Assembly (NCBI RefSeq): GCF_023914155.1
Contig: NZ_JAMWYS010000036.1
Coordinates: forward strand, 124,001 to 188,000
Direction: 5' to 3'
Length of the DNA stretch: 64,000 bases
DNA from: Solitalea agri
Lineage (GTDB): Bacteria; Bacteroidota; Bacteroidia; Sphingobacteriales; Sphingobacteriaceae
Shown here: positions 45,513-53,719 of the stretch, piece by piece
How positions within the stretch are numbered: the stretch's first letter is position 1
How the letters are laid out: every line of letters starts with the position of its first letter
Made by a program: the position numbers and the translations under genes
Notes under the pieces: generated by a model
Databases searched by the model: none
The model's input: only the letters and a program-made list of their open reading frames with translations
What the model was told of the DNA's origin: nothing

Positions 45513-45830
45513 ATGAAACTATTTGATTATCTCGAGCGATTAAAACGCCTACATCTTTTAATTAAGCGAAAACAAACCGGAACTCCAACTGAATTGGCAA
45601 AAAAGTTTAATTTAAGTACCAGTCACTTATATTGCATTGTAGATGAATTAAAAATACAAGGTGCACCTATAGAATACTGCAGAATCAAGAAAAGCTATTA
45701 TTATTCCGTTCCATTTGAAATAGAAATAAACTGTGCGTTCAAAATACTTACTGATTTGGAGCAGCAAGCAAATGGTGGATATGCTTTTTATAAATCTAAT
45801 TTTCACTCTGATTTTATCAGAGTGTTATAA
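45513..45830 (+). CDS. Small HTH-domain protein of the GG-peptide locus
   Basis: 105 aa. The N-terminal half contains a winged/helix-turn-helix segment of the HTH_11/DeoR type (TPTELAKKFNLSTSHLYCIV, DELKIQGAPI), preceded by RLHLLIKRKQTG. The C-terminal half (about 65-105) is not recognised. Proteins of this kind often stand beside double-glycine-leader peptide genes in Bacteroidota (from memory), suggesting a local transcriptional regulator. Its last codons contain the first hairpin of the 86-nt repeat that precedes the peptide gene. The function is inferred. Confidence 0.7.
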   Translation: MKLFDYLERLKRLHLLIKRKQTGTPTELAKKFNLSTSHLYCIVDELKIQGAPIEYCRIKKSYYYSVPFEIEINCAFKILTDLEQQANGGYAFYKSNFHSDFIRVL

Positions 45831-45892
45831 TTTATTCTTGTTATACCGAAGCTGAATAAAGTCGAGGTGAACAGGCAAAGGTTGTCTGTTGA
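45806..45892 (+). repeat. ~86-nt duplicated element, copy A (before the GG-peptide gene)
   Basis: Begins with the hairpin CTCTGA-TTTTA-TCAGAG, then TTTATTC, TATACCGAAGCTGAATAAAG and GTTGTCTGTTGA. It aligns along its full length with copy B at 48707-48792 with scattered substitutions. Each copy lies 5' of a GG-leader-type coding segment, so it probably includes the promoter or leader of the peptide gene. Confidence 0.8.
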
Positions 45893-45908
45893 AAAAACTA
45901 ACAAGAAA

Positions 45909-46097
45909 ATGAAAGAACAAGAATTAAACAATCTAGGGCTAAAAGTACTTAATGCCTCAGAAATGAATGAAACTAATGGAGGTTTTTTACTTGAACTATT
46001 AGTAGTTGGGGTAATAGTTGCAATTGCTTATTTAGCAGCAACAGACAAAAATGATAGAACTCAAGTGTATGTTGATGGTCAAAGAGTTGAGCAATAG
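45909..46097 (+). CDS. Double-glycine leader peptide (bacteriocin-like precursor)
   Basis: A 62-aa precursor from ATG 45909; an earlier in-frame ATG gives an unlikely 76-aa form. Leader of 25 residues: MKEQELNNLGLKVLNASEMN followed by ETNGG, with the hydrophobic spacing and GG end expected for cleavage by a peptidase-containing ABC transporter. The 37-residue product has a membrane-spanning hydrophobic half (FLLELLVVGVIVAIAYLA) and a charged tail (DKNDRTQVYVDGQRVEQ), as in class IIb-type bacteriocins or secreted pheromones. The stop is inside the start region of the aspartic protease gene. Bacteriocin activity is not proven. Confidence 0.75.
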   Translation: MKEQELNNLGLKVLNASEMNETNGGFLLELLVVGVIVAIAYLAATDKNDRTQVYVDGQRVEQ

Positions 46098-47274
46098 TTC
46101 GATCTATTTTAGCAAACTTATCAATAAAGGAATCTCTCCTTTATTGATAAGCTTATTATTAGTAATAAACTCATGTAATCTTTCGTATAAACAATCAAAA
46201 TCAATTAACCAGCTGAGTAAATTTACAGCACCATTTATAAATTACGACGGTCTTGTTTTTTTAACCAATATTAATTTGGGTGATGGAGGACCTGGAAAAA
46301 CCCTTCTTTTTGATACTGGCTCAAACATCTGCATCCTAAATACTACCATTGTTGAGAAATCAAATTACCGCGTTAACAGATATGTTATCAACACTGACTT
46401 TTACGGCAATACACAAAGAGTTCCGATGATCAAAATTGATTCTATTACAATAGAGGGGTATAAGTTTTTTGATGTAGAGGCTATTGTGGCTGACTTAAAC
46501 CAATTATTTCCATGTCAGAATATCGATGGGATTATTGGTAGTAATGTCTTAAAAAGAGGCAGTTGGACTATTGATTATGAAAGTCTTAAATTAAGTTTTT
46601 CTGAAAGTTCTATTATAAAGAATAAAACCGAAGGAGCTCCTTTTAAGTTAAGAGAAGGATTAATCTATCTTGATTTGACCATAAATGACCATCCTTTTAA
46701 AAAATTAATATTTGATACGGGATTTAGAGGAGATGTTAATCTTAGATCTAATGACACTATATTTTATTCCGATAGCTTAAAATATTATTCTAAACTTATA
46801 AATTCACTCCATACTCAAAATACATCTTTAAGCATTCCGAAACTGACTTTAAAAGACCCTAAACTCAATCAAAAACAAGTCAATCAATTACACATTTTGT
46901 TTTCAGGAAATAATAGATTCATTGGAGTGGATCTGCTTCAAAATAATATTGTTACCATAGATTATTTGTCTAAAAATCTATTTATTCATAAACCTATAGA
47001 GAGAAAATATTATACGACCAAAACAATTGGACTTAAAATAACCATTTTAAATAACAAGGCTACTGTCAGTGGACTACTAAAAGGATCTGCTGCGGATAAA
47101 GCAGGGTTGTATCTTGGCTGTAAAATAGTTCAATTAAACAATATTAATCTGGAAAATATTACACCACAGATCAGGTGTGAAGTTGAGAGTAAGATTTCTG
47201 ATATGCTTAAAAAAGAGTCTGTGTCAATTAAGGCAGAGAACTGGAATACTCCACTAACCATATATTCACAATAA
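46075..47274 (+). CDS. Bilobal retropepsin-like aspartic protease with PDZ domain, lipoprotein
   Basis: About 399 aa from ATG 46075; in-frame ATGs at 46051 and 46069 are alternatives. The signal sequence ends LLLVINSC, so lipid-anchored. Two aspartic-protease lobes are present: LLFDTGSNICIL (about residue 82) and KLIFDTGFRGDV (about 222), the second with the less usual FRG. A PDZ-like domain follows at about 325-390 (GLKITILNNKATV, GSAADKAGLYLG). Its 5' end overlaps the GG-peptide gene by about 23-47 nt, implying coupled translation. It could process or degrade the neighbouring peptide, or be an unrelated periplasmic protease. The family is clear and the role is inferred. Confidence 0.82.
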   Translation: MVKELSNSSIYFSKLINKGISPLLISLLLVINSCNLSYKQSKSINQLSKFTAPFINYDGLVFLTNINLGDGGPGKTLLFDTGSNICILNTTIVEKSNYRVNRYVINTDFYGNTQRVPMIKIDSITIEGYKFFDVEAIVADLNQLFPCQNIDGIIGSNVLKRGSWTIDYESLKLSFSESSIIKNKTEGAPFKLREGLIYLDLTINDHPFKKLIFDTGFRGDVNLRSNDTIFYSDSLKYYSKLINSLHTQNTSLSIPKLTLKDPKLNQKQVNQLHILFSGNNRFIGVDLLQNNIVTIDYLSKNLFIHKPIERKYYTTKTIGLKITILNNKATVSGLLKGSAADKAGLYLGCKIVQLNNINLENITPQIRCEVESKISDMLKKESVSIKAENWNTPLTIYSQ

Positions 47275-47348
47275 AAACACCCATCTATGAAAATAGATCT
47301 TTTATATAGTTTAATAAAATATCAAACAATTACTTAAAACTCTGACCT

Positions 47349-47948
47349 ATGAAAATTACAAAATCATTATTAAATGGATTTAGCACACTTTTAATTTGGG
47401 GATTAATACTTATAAGTTGTTCAAAAGAGGAGCATTTTAACGATGATCAATATTCTCTTGAACACGAAACTATAATTGCAAAGACTATTTGTACAGAAAA
47501 TGCTAGTAAATATTTTGTAAACGAATCATCAATATATAGAAATGAAAAGGAAGACGGCATTTTAATCGTAGAATGGGAGGAATGGGGAAGGGCAAGCAAA
47601 AAATGTGGAGGTTGGGGATTATGCAACGCAGATTGGTTTCCAACATCAGAAAATCAAATTCAGTCCCAACATACAGAAAACTCTGGTCAATCTGTATTGT
47701 CTGGAACAACAAACCATTCAACATTTTTGAGATATGATAATCAAAGGAAACAATACTATATTGAAATCCTGCTTAGTAAACCTTTGCCAATTCCTACTCC
47801 TGAAATTTTATTATCACTCCCTATTGAAGAGAATTTCACTTTAAACACTAAAATGAAACTGGGGAAAAATATTACTTTTAATAAAGGATATTATCCTTTT
47901 AATAAACACTTAGGTCATTTTGGAGGGTACCGAATAAATCTACAATAA
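47349..47948 (+). CDS. Hypothetical lipoprotein of the GG-peptide locus
   Basis: Not recognised. 199 aa with a lipobox (LLIWGLILISC, Cys24) followed by SKEEHFNDD, an acidic run typical of surface-exposed lipoproteins in this phylum. The mature part has a Cys-rich stretch (KKCGGWGLCNADWFP, about 85-100) and mainly polar, probably beta-rich sequence. It lies between the aspartic protease and a thioredoxin-like gene on the same strand. An immunity or envelope role is conceivable but unsupported. Confidence 0.65.
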   Translation: MKITKSLLNGFSTLLIWGLILISCSKEEHFNDDQYSLEHETIIAKTICTENASKYFVNESSIYRNEKEDGILIVEWEEWGRASKKCGGWGLCNADWFPTSENQIQSQHTENSGQSVLSGTTNHSTFLRYDNQRKQYYIEILLSKPLPIPTPEILLSLPIEENFTLNTKMKLGKNITFNKGYYPFNKHLGHFGGYRINLQ

Positions 47949-48027
47949 AAGAATAAGGGGTATTGTCCCCTTATTCTTTTAAAAATGCCTTCTTTCCCAT
48001 CATAATTATACCACTTCTTTTTAGCCT

Positions 48028-48633
48028 ATGAACTATAAAATGCTTCTTATTCTTAACTTATTATGTTTCCCTGCTTTTTCACAAACTCAGCCTTACAAAT
48101 TAAAAGATGCCTTAACTAATATCCCTGAAATACTTAGCTACAATCCACAGGATAGTACTGTAAAAATTTACTTTTCAGATTTTCACTCAATAGATTCATT
48201 AGTGAAACTGTCAAAAAAACAATATAAGGTAGTATTATTTTATGCTTTTTGGTGCGACTCATGCAGAAATGAAATGCCGGGCTTAATTTCCTTCTTCAAA
48301 GAGCATCAAAACAACTTTGAACTATTTCTAATTACTGGCGACAAATATGATAGATTGATTTATAATTATCGCTATCTTAAAAATCATCTATTTTACTATA
48401 AACCTGCATTTATTCTTGATAAAAATATTTATGGGGAAAAATCTAGAGGCCTTTCGAGAATAACCAATTTTATATCACAATTGTGTTCTGAGTGCAATAC
48501 TAGAAAGATGGCTTATTGCAGCTATATCGTATTTGATTCTTCGAACAAATTTTTATTTCACACAACGTGGGAGTTCACTAGAGAAGAAAATTTAAAGGCA
48601 CTTAAAAAACTACCTTTAGCATCTTTATTATAA
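48028..48633 (+). CDS. Thioredoxin-like (TlpA-type) exported protein
   Basis: 201 aa with a signal peptide (MLLILNLLCFPAFSQ) and a thioredoxin fold in which VVLFYAFWCDSCRNEMPGLI carries the redox CxxC (WCDSC, about residues 76-79). A second Cys pair (LCSECNTRKMAYC, about 152-164) is unusual for the family. It is predicted to act on disulfides in the periplasm. In GG-peptide loci such proteins may help disulfide formation in the exported peptide or in partner proteins; here the neighbouring lipoprotein is also Cys-containing. Confidence 0.75.
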   Translation: MNYKMLLILNLLCFPAFSQTQPYKLKDALTNIPEILSYNPQDSTVKIYFSDFHSIDSLVKLSKKQYKVVLFYAFWCDSCRNEMPGLISFFKEHQNNFELFLITGDKYDRLIYNYRYLKNHLFYYKPAFILDKNIYGEKSRGLSRITNFISQLCSECNTRKMAYCSYIVFDSSNKFLFHTTWEFTREENLKALKKLPLASLL

Positions 48634-48702
48634 GATTAGCTATTAGCTCTAAAAACTTAAGATCGGTCTTGTCTATAAAGCAATTTGATTTAGAAATTAT
48701 TT

Positions 48703-48727
48703 CCCCCTCTGATTTTATCAGAGGGGG
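48703..48727 (+). terminator. Strong hairpin at the start of repeat copy B
   Basis: A perfect 10-bp stem CCCCCTCTGA (48703-48712) with TCAGAGGGGG (48718-48727), loop TTTTA. The following T-rich tail is weak (AAGTTTATT). It may end the thioredoxin-like transcript. Confidence 0.65.
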
Positions 48728-48792
48728 AAGTTTATTCCTGTAATACTGAAGCTAAATAAAGCAAAAGTGAGCAGGCAAGAGTTGTCTGTTGA
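48707..48792 (+). repeat. ~86-nt duplicated element, copy B
   Basis: Homologous to 45806-45892: hairpin CTCTGATTTTATCAGAG, then TTTATTCCTG, ATACTGAAGCTAAATAAAG, and GTTGTCTGTTGA at the end. It is followed by a degenerate precursor-like frame rather than an intact peptide gene, showing that the whole peptide-gene unit was duplicated and one copy decayed. Confidence 0.8.
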
Positions 48793-48800
48793 GAATATAA

Positions 48801-48983
48801 AACATAAATAATCTCAAAAAGAAATCAGACAAATTAAATTTAATTGAACTTACAAAAGTGGAACAAAAAGAAGTTACTGGCCTATTCGAACTATCTGAAG
48901 TTTTAACACTATCCATACAAGATATTAAAGCCTCAACATTGAATGCTTTCGGAGAATATTATCCTATGCTCTATTTTCGTTAG
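48801..48983 (+). pseudogene. Decayed GG-leader peptide gene
   Basis: A 60-codon open frame without ATG, GTG or TTG near its start. It reads KLNLIELTKVEQKEVTG, which has the spacing of a double-glycine leader but ends TGL instead of GG, followed by FELSEVLTLSIQDIKAS. It lies at the same distance behind repeat copy B as the intact peptide gene lies behind copy A. Probably a remnant; a working gene with an unusual start codon cannot be excluded. Confidence 0.5.
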
Positions 48984-48999
48984 AAATATATTGCTCTGA

Positions 49000-49212
49000 C
49001 AAAAAACTCAAAACAATTTCGACTTCTCTGTTGATTACTTAAAAGCCAAGTATGCTTTTAGCAATTTGAATACTTGTCAACGATTATTTGTGAAACGTTT
49101 CTTTTCGGAAATAAATTTTAGTGAGACTTTAATTTTTTTCTATTTTTACGGCGCCGAGCCTGTCGACTATGAGCTCCTGATTAATGAATTGGCATTGCTG
49201 GTTCAGAAATAA
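49000..49212 (+). pseudogene. Startless open frame, unknown fragment
   Basis: A 70-codon frame between stops that contains no methionine. It has protein-like composition (SVDYLKAKYAFSNLN, LFVKRFFSEINF and EPVDYELLINELALLVQK) but I recognise no family. It may be the 3' end of a gene whose 5' part was lost when the locus decayed, or chance. Confidence 0.3.
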
Positions 49213-49368
49213 TAATTGTTTTAGAATAAAAAGTCTTTATTGTTTTAATTTTAATAAGGCTAAAGTTTCAATAAAGTAGTTATTGTTTCTTGAACGCAAT
49301 GCAAACCTCAAACTGGCATATTCTTTATGGAATACCAGCAGAGTAACGTTAAAAATTCAACCTAAATA

Positions 49369-52300
49369 ATGAAGATCAGGAAAGTACTCATTGCCAACAG
49401 GGGCGAAATTGCTATTCGTATTGCCCGCGCATGTAACGAGCTAAACATTTCAACTGTTGCCGTTTACACCTACGAAGACCGTTATTCTTTACACCGATAC
49501 AAAGCTGACGAAGCTTATCAGATCGGTGAGGATAATGATCCTTTAAAACCTTACCTCAATATTGATGAAATTATCCGGATTGCTAAGCAATGTAAGGCTG
49601 ATGCAATTCATCCCGGTTATGGTTTCCTTTCAGAAAACAAAGACCTTGCTCAAAAATGTGCCGACAACGGAATTATTTTCGTTGGTCCTCGTCCTGATGT
49701 GATGGAGGCCTTGGGAGATAAGGTAATTGCAAAAGAGAACGCAAAAAAGGCTAAAATTCCGATCATTGAGGATAATGAGAAAGACCTTGTTGACTTTAAT
49801 GTAGCCCTGGAAGAAGCGAACAGAATTGGCTATCCCTTAATGCTGAAGGCTGCTGCAGGTGGGGGAGGAAGAGGAATGCGCGTAATTCGTAATGATGAGG
49901 AGCTGGAAAAAGGTTTCCGCGAAGCGAAGAGCGAAGCTAAGAATGCTTTTGGTGATGACACCGTTTTCCTTGAAAAATTCATTGAGAATCCAAAACATAT
50001 TGAAATTCAGATTGTAGCCGATAGTTTCGGTAACATTCGCCATTTGTTTGAACGCGACTGTTCAGTACAGCGCCGTTTTCAAAAGGTGGTGGAAGTTGCC
50101 CCTTCAGTTGGTTTAAAGCAGGAAACACGCAATAAACTATATGAATATGCTATCAGAATCTGTTCAACAGTAAATTATAATAACGTTGGTACCGTCGAGT
50201 TTTTGGTAGACGGGAAAGAGAATATCTTTTTTATTGAGGTAAATCCACGTGTTCAGGTTGAGCATACGGTAACCGAAATGATCACCGGGGTCGACATTAT
50301 TAAAACCCAGCTGTATGTGGCCGATGGTTATAAATTAACCGATCCGGAAATTGGCTTGGGCGATCAAAGCAAGATCAGCTATAATGGGGTGGCAATGCAA
50401 TGCCGTATTACTACCGAAGATCCGGCAAATGGCTTCAAACCTGATTATGGAACGCTGATTACCTACCGGAATGCCACAGGTTTCGGTGTGCGTTTGGATG
50501 AAGGTTCTACCTATCCGGGTATGAAAATCAGTCCTTTCTTCGACTCTATGTTGGTGAAAGTAAGTACTTGGGGTAATGACTTGGATGATGCTGCAAAAAA
50601 AATGCACCGTGCCTTACGCGAATTTCGTATCCGTGGTGTTAAGAATAACATCCAGTTTTTGGAGAACCTGATCTCAGTTCCAGAGTTTGTGCAAGGTAAA
50701 GCTACCGTTGGATTTATTCAGGATCATCCGGAGTTGTTTAAGTTTAAGAACAGGCTCGATCGTGGTACAAAAACATTAAAGTTTTTGGCAGATATTGCCG
50801 TTAATGGTAATCCTGATGTAACCTCGATTAATCCTAACGCACGTTTCGAAAAACCGATCATCCCTACATTCGATCAAACGGCTCCTTATCCTAAAGGAAC
50901 CAAAGATCTGTTAACGGAACTTGGTCCGGAGAAGTTTGCAGAATGGTTGAAAAACGAAAAGAAGATCCACTATACCGATACTACTTTCCGCGATGGTCAT
51001 CAGTCGTTGTTAGCAACGCGCATGCGTACCTATGATATGCTGAAGGTTGCCGAAGGTTTTGCTAAATCACATCCACAAACATTCTCGATGGAAGTTTGGG
51101 GTGGTGCTACTTTCGATGTTTGTATCCGCTTTTTACGTGAAGATCCATGGAAACGCTTAGAGTTACTTCGAGCGGCAGTTCCAAACATTCTGTTGCAAAT
51201 GCTTATCCGTGGTTGTAATGGTGTTGGTTATTCTGCTTACCCCGACAACCTGATTGAGAGCTTCGTTGAGAAATCATGGGAAAAGGGAGTTGATATCTTC
51301 CGCATTTTCGACTCGTTGAACTGGATGGAGAATATTGCGCCTTGTATTGATATGGTTCGCAAACGTACCGGAGGTATTGCAGAAGGTGCTTTGTGCTATA
51401 CCGGCGATATCCTCGATCCGAAGAAAACCAAATACACCTTAAAGTATTATTTACAACTGGCCAAAGACCTTGAAAATGCCGGAGCACACATTCTGGCAAT
51501 CAAAGATATGTCGGGTCTGTTGAAGCCATATGCGGCAACCGAATTGGTTACAGCGCTAAAAGACACGATAAAAATTCCTATTCACCTGCATACGCATGAT
51601 ACATCTTCACTGCAACCTGCTACATACTTGAAGGCAATTGAAGCAGGGGTGGACGTGGTGGATTGTGCTTTGGGTGCTCTTTCGGGCCTAACCTCACAGC
51701 CTAACTTTAATGCGGTGGTAGAAATGATGCGTTTCCATGCACGTGAAAATGCATATGATATCAAATCATTGAACCAACATTCAACTTATTGGGAAGCTGT
51801 TCGTGAATACTACTATCCTTTTGAATCAGGTATGAAAGCCAGTTCAGCGGAGGTGTTCCAGCATGAAATTCCTGGTGGGCAGTATTCGAACTTAAAAGGG
51901 CAGGCCATTGCTTTGGGGTTAGGTGAGCGCTTTGAAATGATCAAAGAGCGTTATGCTGAGGTGAATGAATTATTCGGTGATATTGTAAAAGTAACGCCTA
52001 GTTCAAAAGTGGTAGGTGATATGGCGCAATTCATGGTTTCGAATAACCTTAGCAAGGAAGACGTTTTATACAAGGGCGAAAGTATTTCGTTCCCTGAATC
52101 GGTAATTCAATTCTTCCAGGGAGAAATTGGACAACCGGCAGGTGGATTTCCGGCGCAGTTGCAAAAGATTGTACTAAAAGATAAACAACCTTACGACGAT
52201 CGCCCTAACAAGCACCTGCCTTCTATTAATTTTGAAAAAGAATTTGAGGCATTTAAGCAGCAATTTGGTCCCGATCTTCAGTTTACTGATTTCCTTTCGT

Positions 52301-52809
52301 ACAAATTCTATCCAAAGGTATTTGAAGAAGGTTTGAAGTTTTGGAACGAATACGGCGATGTTTCAAGCATTCCGACTAAATACTTTTTGTATGGCATGAA
52401 GCTGGGCGAGGAAACTACGATTGAAATTGCTCCTGGAAAAACCTTGTTGGTTCGATTATTGAGTATAAGTCCGGCCGACGAACACGGTTTGCGTACGGTG
52501 TTCTTTAAGTTGAATGGACAAACCCGAAACATTGATGTTTTGGATAAGTCGATCAAAGTACTTAAGCAGGAAAACCGTAAGGTCGACAAAGAAAACGAAA
52601 AACATATTGGAGCGCCATTGCAAGGTATGTTGTCGAAGATTTTTGTAAAGAAAGGTGAGGCGGTGAAGAAAAATCAGCCACTGTTTGTGGTGGAAGCGAT
52701 GAAGATGGAAACGAATATCACTGCTTCGCATGATTTTACTGTAGGAACCATCACACTTGAGGCGGGAACATTGGTGAATACCGACGATTTGGTGTTGGAA
52801 ATGAATTAG
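49369..52809 (+). CDS. pyc: Pyruvate carboxylase
   Basis: A biotin enzyme converting pyruvate, bicarbonate and ATP to oxaloacetate. 1146 aa, the usual single-chain length. Order: biotin carboxylase (about 1-450; KAAAGGGGRGMR, EVNPRVQVEHTVTE), carboxyltransferase TIM barrel (about 530-800; TTFRDGHQSLLATRMRT, HLHTHDTS), the PC tetramerisation domain, and a C-terminal biotinyl domain with biotin Lys in VEAMKMETN (about 1112). With PEPC at 27505, the cell has two anaplerotic routes. It is followed by a short terminator. Confidence 0.98.
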   Translation: MKIRKVLIANRGEIAIRIARACNELNISTVAVYTYEDRYSLHRYKADEAYQIGEDNDPLKPYLNIDEIIRIAKQCKADAIHPGYGFLSENKDLAQKCADNGIIFVGPRPDVMEALGDKVIAKENAKKAKIPIIEDNEKDLVDFNVALEEANRIGYPLMLKAAAGGGGRGMRVIRNDEELEKGFREAKSEAKNAFGDDTVFLEKFIENPKHIEIQIVADSFGNIRHLFERDCSVQRRFQKVVEVAPSVGLKQETRNKLYEYAIRICSTVNYNNVGTVEFLVDGKENIFFIEVNPRVQVEHTVTEMITGVDIIKTQLYVADGYKLTDPEIGLGDQSKISYNGVAMQCRITTEDPANGFKPDYGTLITYRNATGFGVRLDEGSTYPGMKISPFFDSMLVKVSTWGNDLDDAAKKMHRALREFRIRGVKNNIQFLENLISVPEFVQGKATVGFIQDHPELFKFKNRLDRGTKTLKFLADIAVNGNPDVTSINPNARFEKPIIPTFDQTAPYPKGTKDLLTELGPEKFAEWLKNEKKIHYTDTTFRDGHQSLLATRMRTYDMLKVAEGFAKSHPQTFSMEVWGGATFDVCIRFLREDPWKRLELLRAAVPNILLQMLIRGCNGVGYSAYPDNLIESFVEKSWEKGVDIFRIFDSLNWMENIAPCIDMVRKRTGGIAEGALCYTGDILDPKKTKYTLKYYLQLAKDLENAGAHILAIKDMSGLLKPYAATELVTALKDTIKIPIHLHTHDTSSLQPATYLKAIEAGVDVVDCALGALSGLTSQPNFNAVVEMMRFHARENAYDIKSLNQHSTYWEAVREYYYPFESGMKASSAEVFQHEIPGGQYSNLKGQAIALGLGERFEMIKERYAEVNELFGDIVKVTPSSKVVGDMAQFMVSNNLSKEDVLYKGESISFPESVIQFFQGEIGQPAGGFPAQLQKIVLKDKQPYDDRPNKHLPSINFEKEFEAFKQQFGPDLQFTDFLSYKFYPKVFEEGLKFWNEYGDVSSIPTKYFLYGMKLGEETTIEIAPGKTLLVRLLSISPADEHGLRTVFFKLNGQTRNIDVLDKSIKVLKQENRKVDKENEKHIGAPLQGMLSKIFVKKGEAVKKNQPLFVVEAMKMETNITASHDFTVGTITLEAGTLVNTDDLVLEMN

Positions 52810-52846
52810 CAATCTTTTTAATCTTTTTAACTATAATTTGGGAACG

Positions 52847-52870
52847 AGCGGCCGCAAGGCCGCTTATTTT
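52847..52870 (+). terminator. Terminator after pyc
   Basis: AGCGGCC (52847-52853) pairs with GGCCGCT (52858-52864) with a GCAA tetraloop, then TATTTT. Confidence 0.8.
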
Positions 52871-52893
52871 GTTTCTGCATGGTTATAGTTTAA

Positions 52894-53601
52894 ATGCCTG
52901 AAATTGGTTTTGAGATTAGCAGCGATCTTATACCAGATGACCATCTGACTCGTTACCTTATAAGTGTTGTGTATGTAAATGTACTTTGCGTATCTTTCGA
53001 TCCTGAAAATCAATCACTGTTTAAATTGAATAAAGTTTCTGAGGATAGTACGTTTTTTGTTGAGCGAGATTTTGATCAGGCTATGTTTAAGGAGCTGTTT
53101 GATTTGTATGCACCCAGGATTTACAAGTTTGGAAACTCTTACCTAAAGTCATCCCTTGATGCAGAAGAGTTGGTGCAAGATGTTTTTGTGAAGGTTTGGA
53201 ATAAACGTGAAGAGTTGGATTTGTCGAAAAATTTCAAATCCTATATTTTTAAAATAGCAGTAAATCTTATTTACGATCAGCTTAGAAAACGAAAGCTTGA
53301 AAAAATGTATTCCGAACTATCCGTTTTCCAACAAACGGAGGAAGATGACTCAACCTGGAATAAACTGGCATTAAATGATCTTCAAAATCAGTTAAATAAT
53401 TTAGTCGCTCAAATGCCCGAACAACGGAGGCAGGTGTTTACCATGAGCAGATTTGATGGCTTGAGTTATGACGAAATTGCTCAACAGTTAAATATTTCTA
53501 AACGAACGGTAGAAAATCAGGTATACCGGGCAATGGCTTTTCTGAAAGAGCATATTGACTCCAAGTACATACTGTACCTCGCATTCTTCTATTTCTCTTA
53601 A
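52894..53601 (+). CDS. ECF sigma factor, FecI-type, of the carbohydrate locus
   Basis: An RNA polymerase sigma factor with region 2 (about 65-130; DAEELVQDVFVKVW, AVNLIYDQLRKRK) and region 4 (about 165-220; MPEQRRQVFTMSRFDGLSYD, ISKRTVENQV). The first ~45 residues are unlike ECF factors, and a -7-like TATCTTTC at 52991-52998 lies inside them; a TTG start at 53026 (about 191 aa) or ATG 53083 is therefore possible. It is expected to be held by the FecR protein encoded next and to activate the susC operon when SusC signals. Confidence 0.88.
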   Translation: MPEIGFEISSDLIPDDHLTRYLISVVYVNVLCVSFDPENQSLFKLNKVSEDSTFFVERDFDQAMFKELFDLYAPRIYKFGNSYLKSSLDAEELVQDVFVKVWNKREELDLSKNFKSYIFKIAVNLIYDQLRKRKLEKMYSELSVFQQTEEDDSTWNKLALNDLQNQLNNLVAQMPEQRRQVFTMSRFDGLSYDEIAQQLNISKRTVENQVYRAMAFLKEHIDSKYILYLAFFYFS

Positions 53602-53719
53602 GACAATTTTCTTTTTAATTTTTTTAATGAGCGCGTGAGTAGTTGCGATTACTTGTACGTATTAGTAGTAGATGACCGATGTTAAAAGGTGATCATGCGC
53701 TTTTTGTGAGCATATAATT

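Larger units (their letters stand above)
48634..49368. other. 735-bp degenerate region before pyc
   Basis: The region holds copy B of the 86-nt element (48707-48792), a decayed GG-leader-like frame (48801-48983) and another startless frame (49000-49212). The final ~155 nt before pyc show no gene and should contain its promoter; no clear TAnnTTTG box with a spaced TTG was seen there. Nothing else is recognised. Confidence 0.6.

Noticed and set aside
44602-49368. Prophage or integrative element
   Set aside because: No integrase, transposase, phage structural gene, tRNA-adjacent att repeats or flanking direct repeats were seen; the duplicated 86-nt element is internal.
52456-52812. 118-aa antisense frame at the 3' end of pyc
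   Set aside because: Lies entirely over the biotinyl domain of pyruvate carboxylase; a frame shadow.
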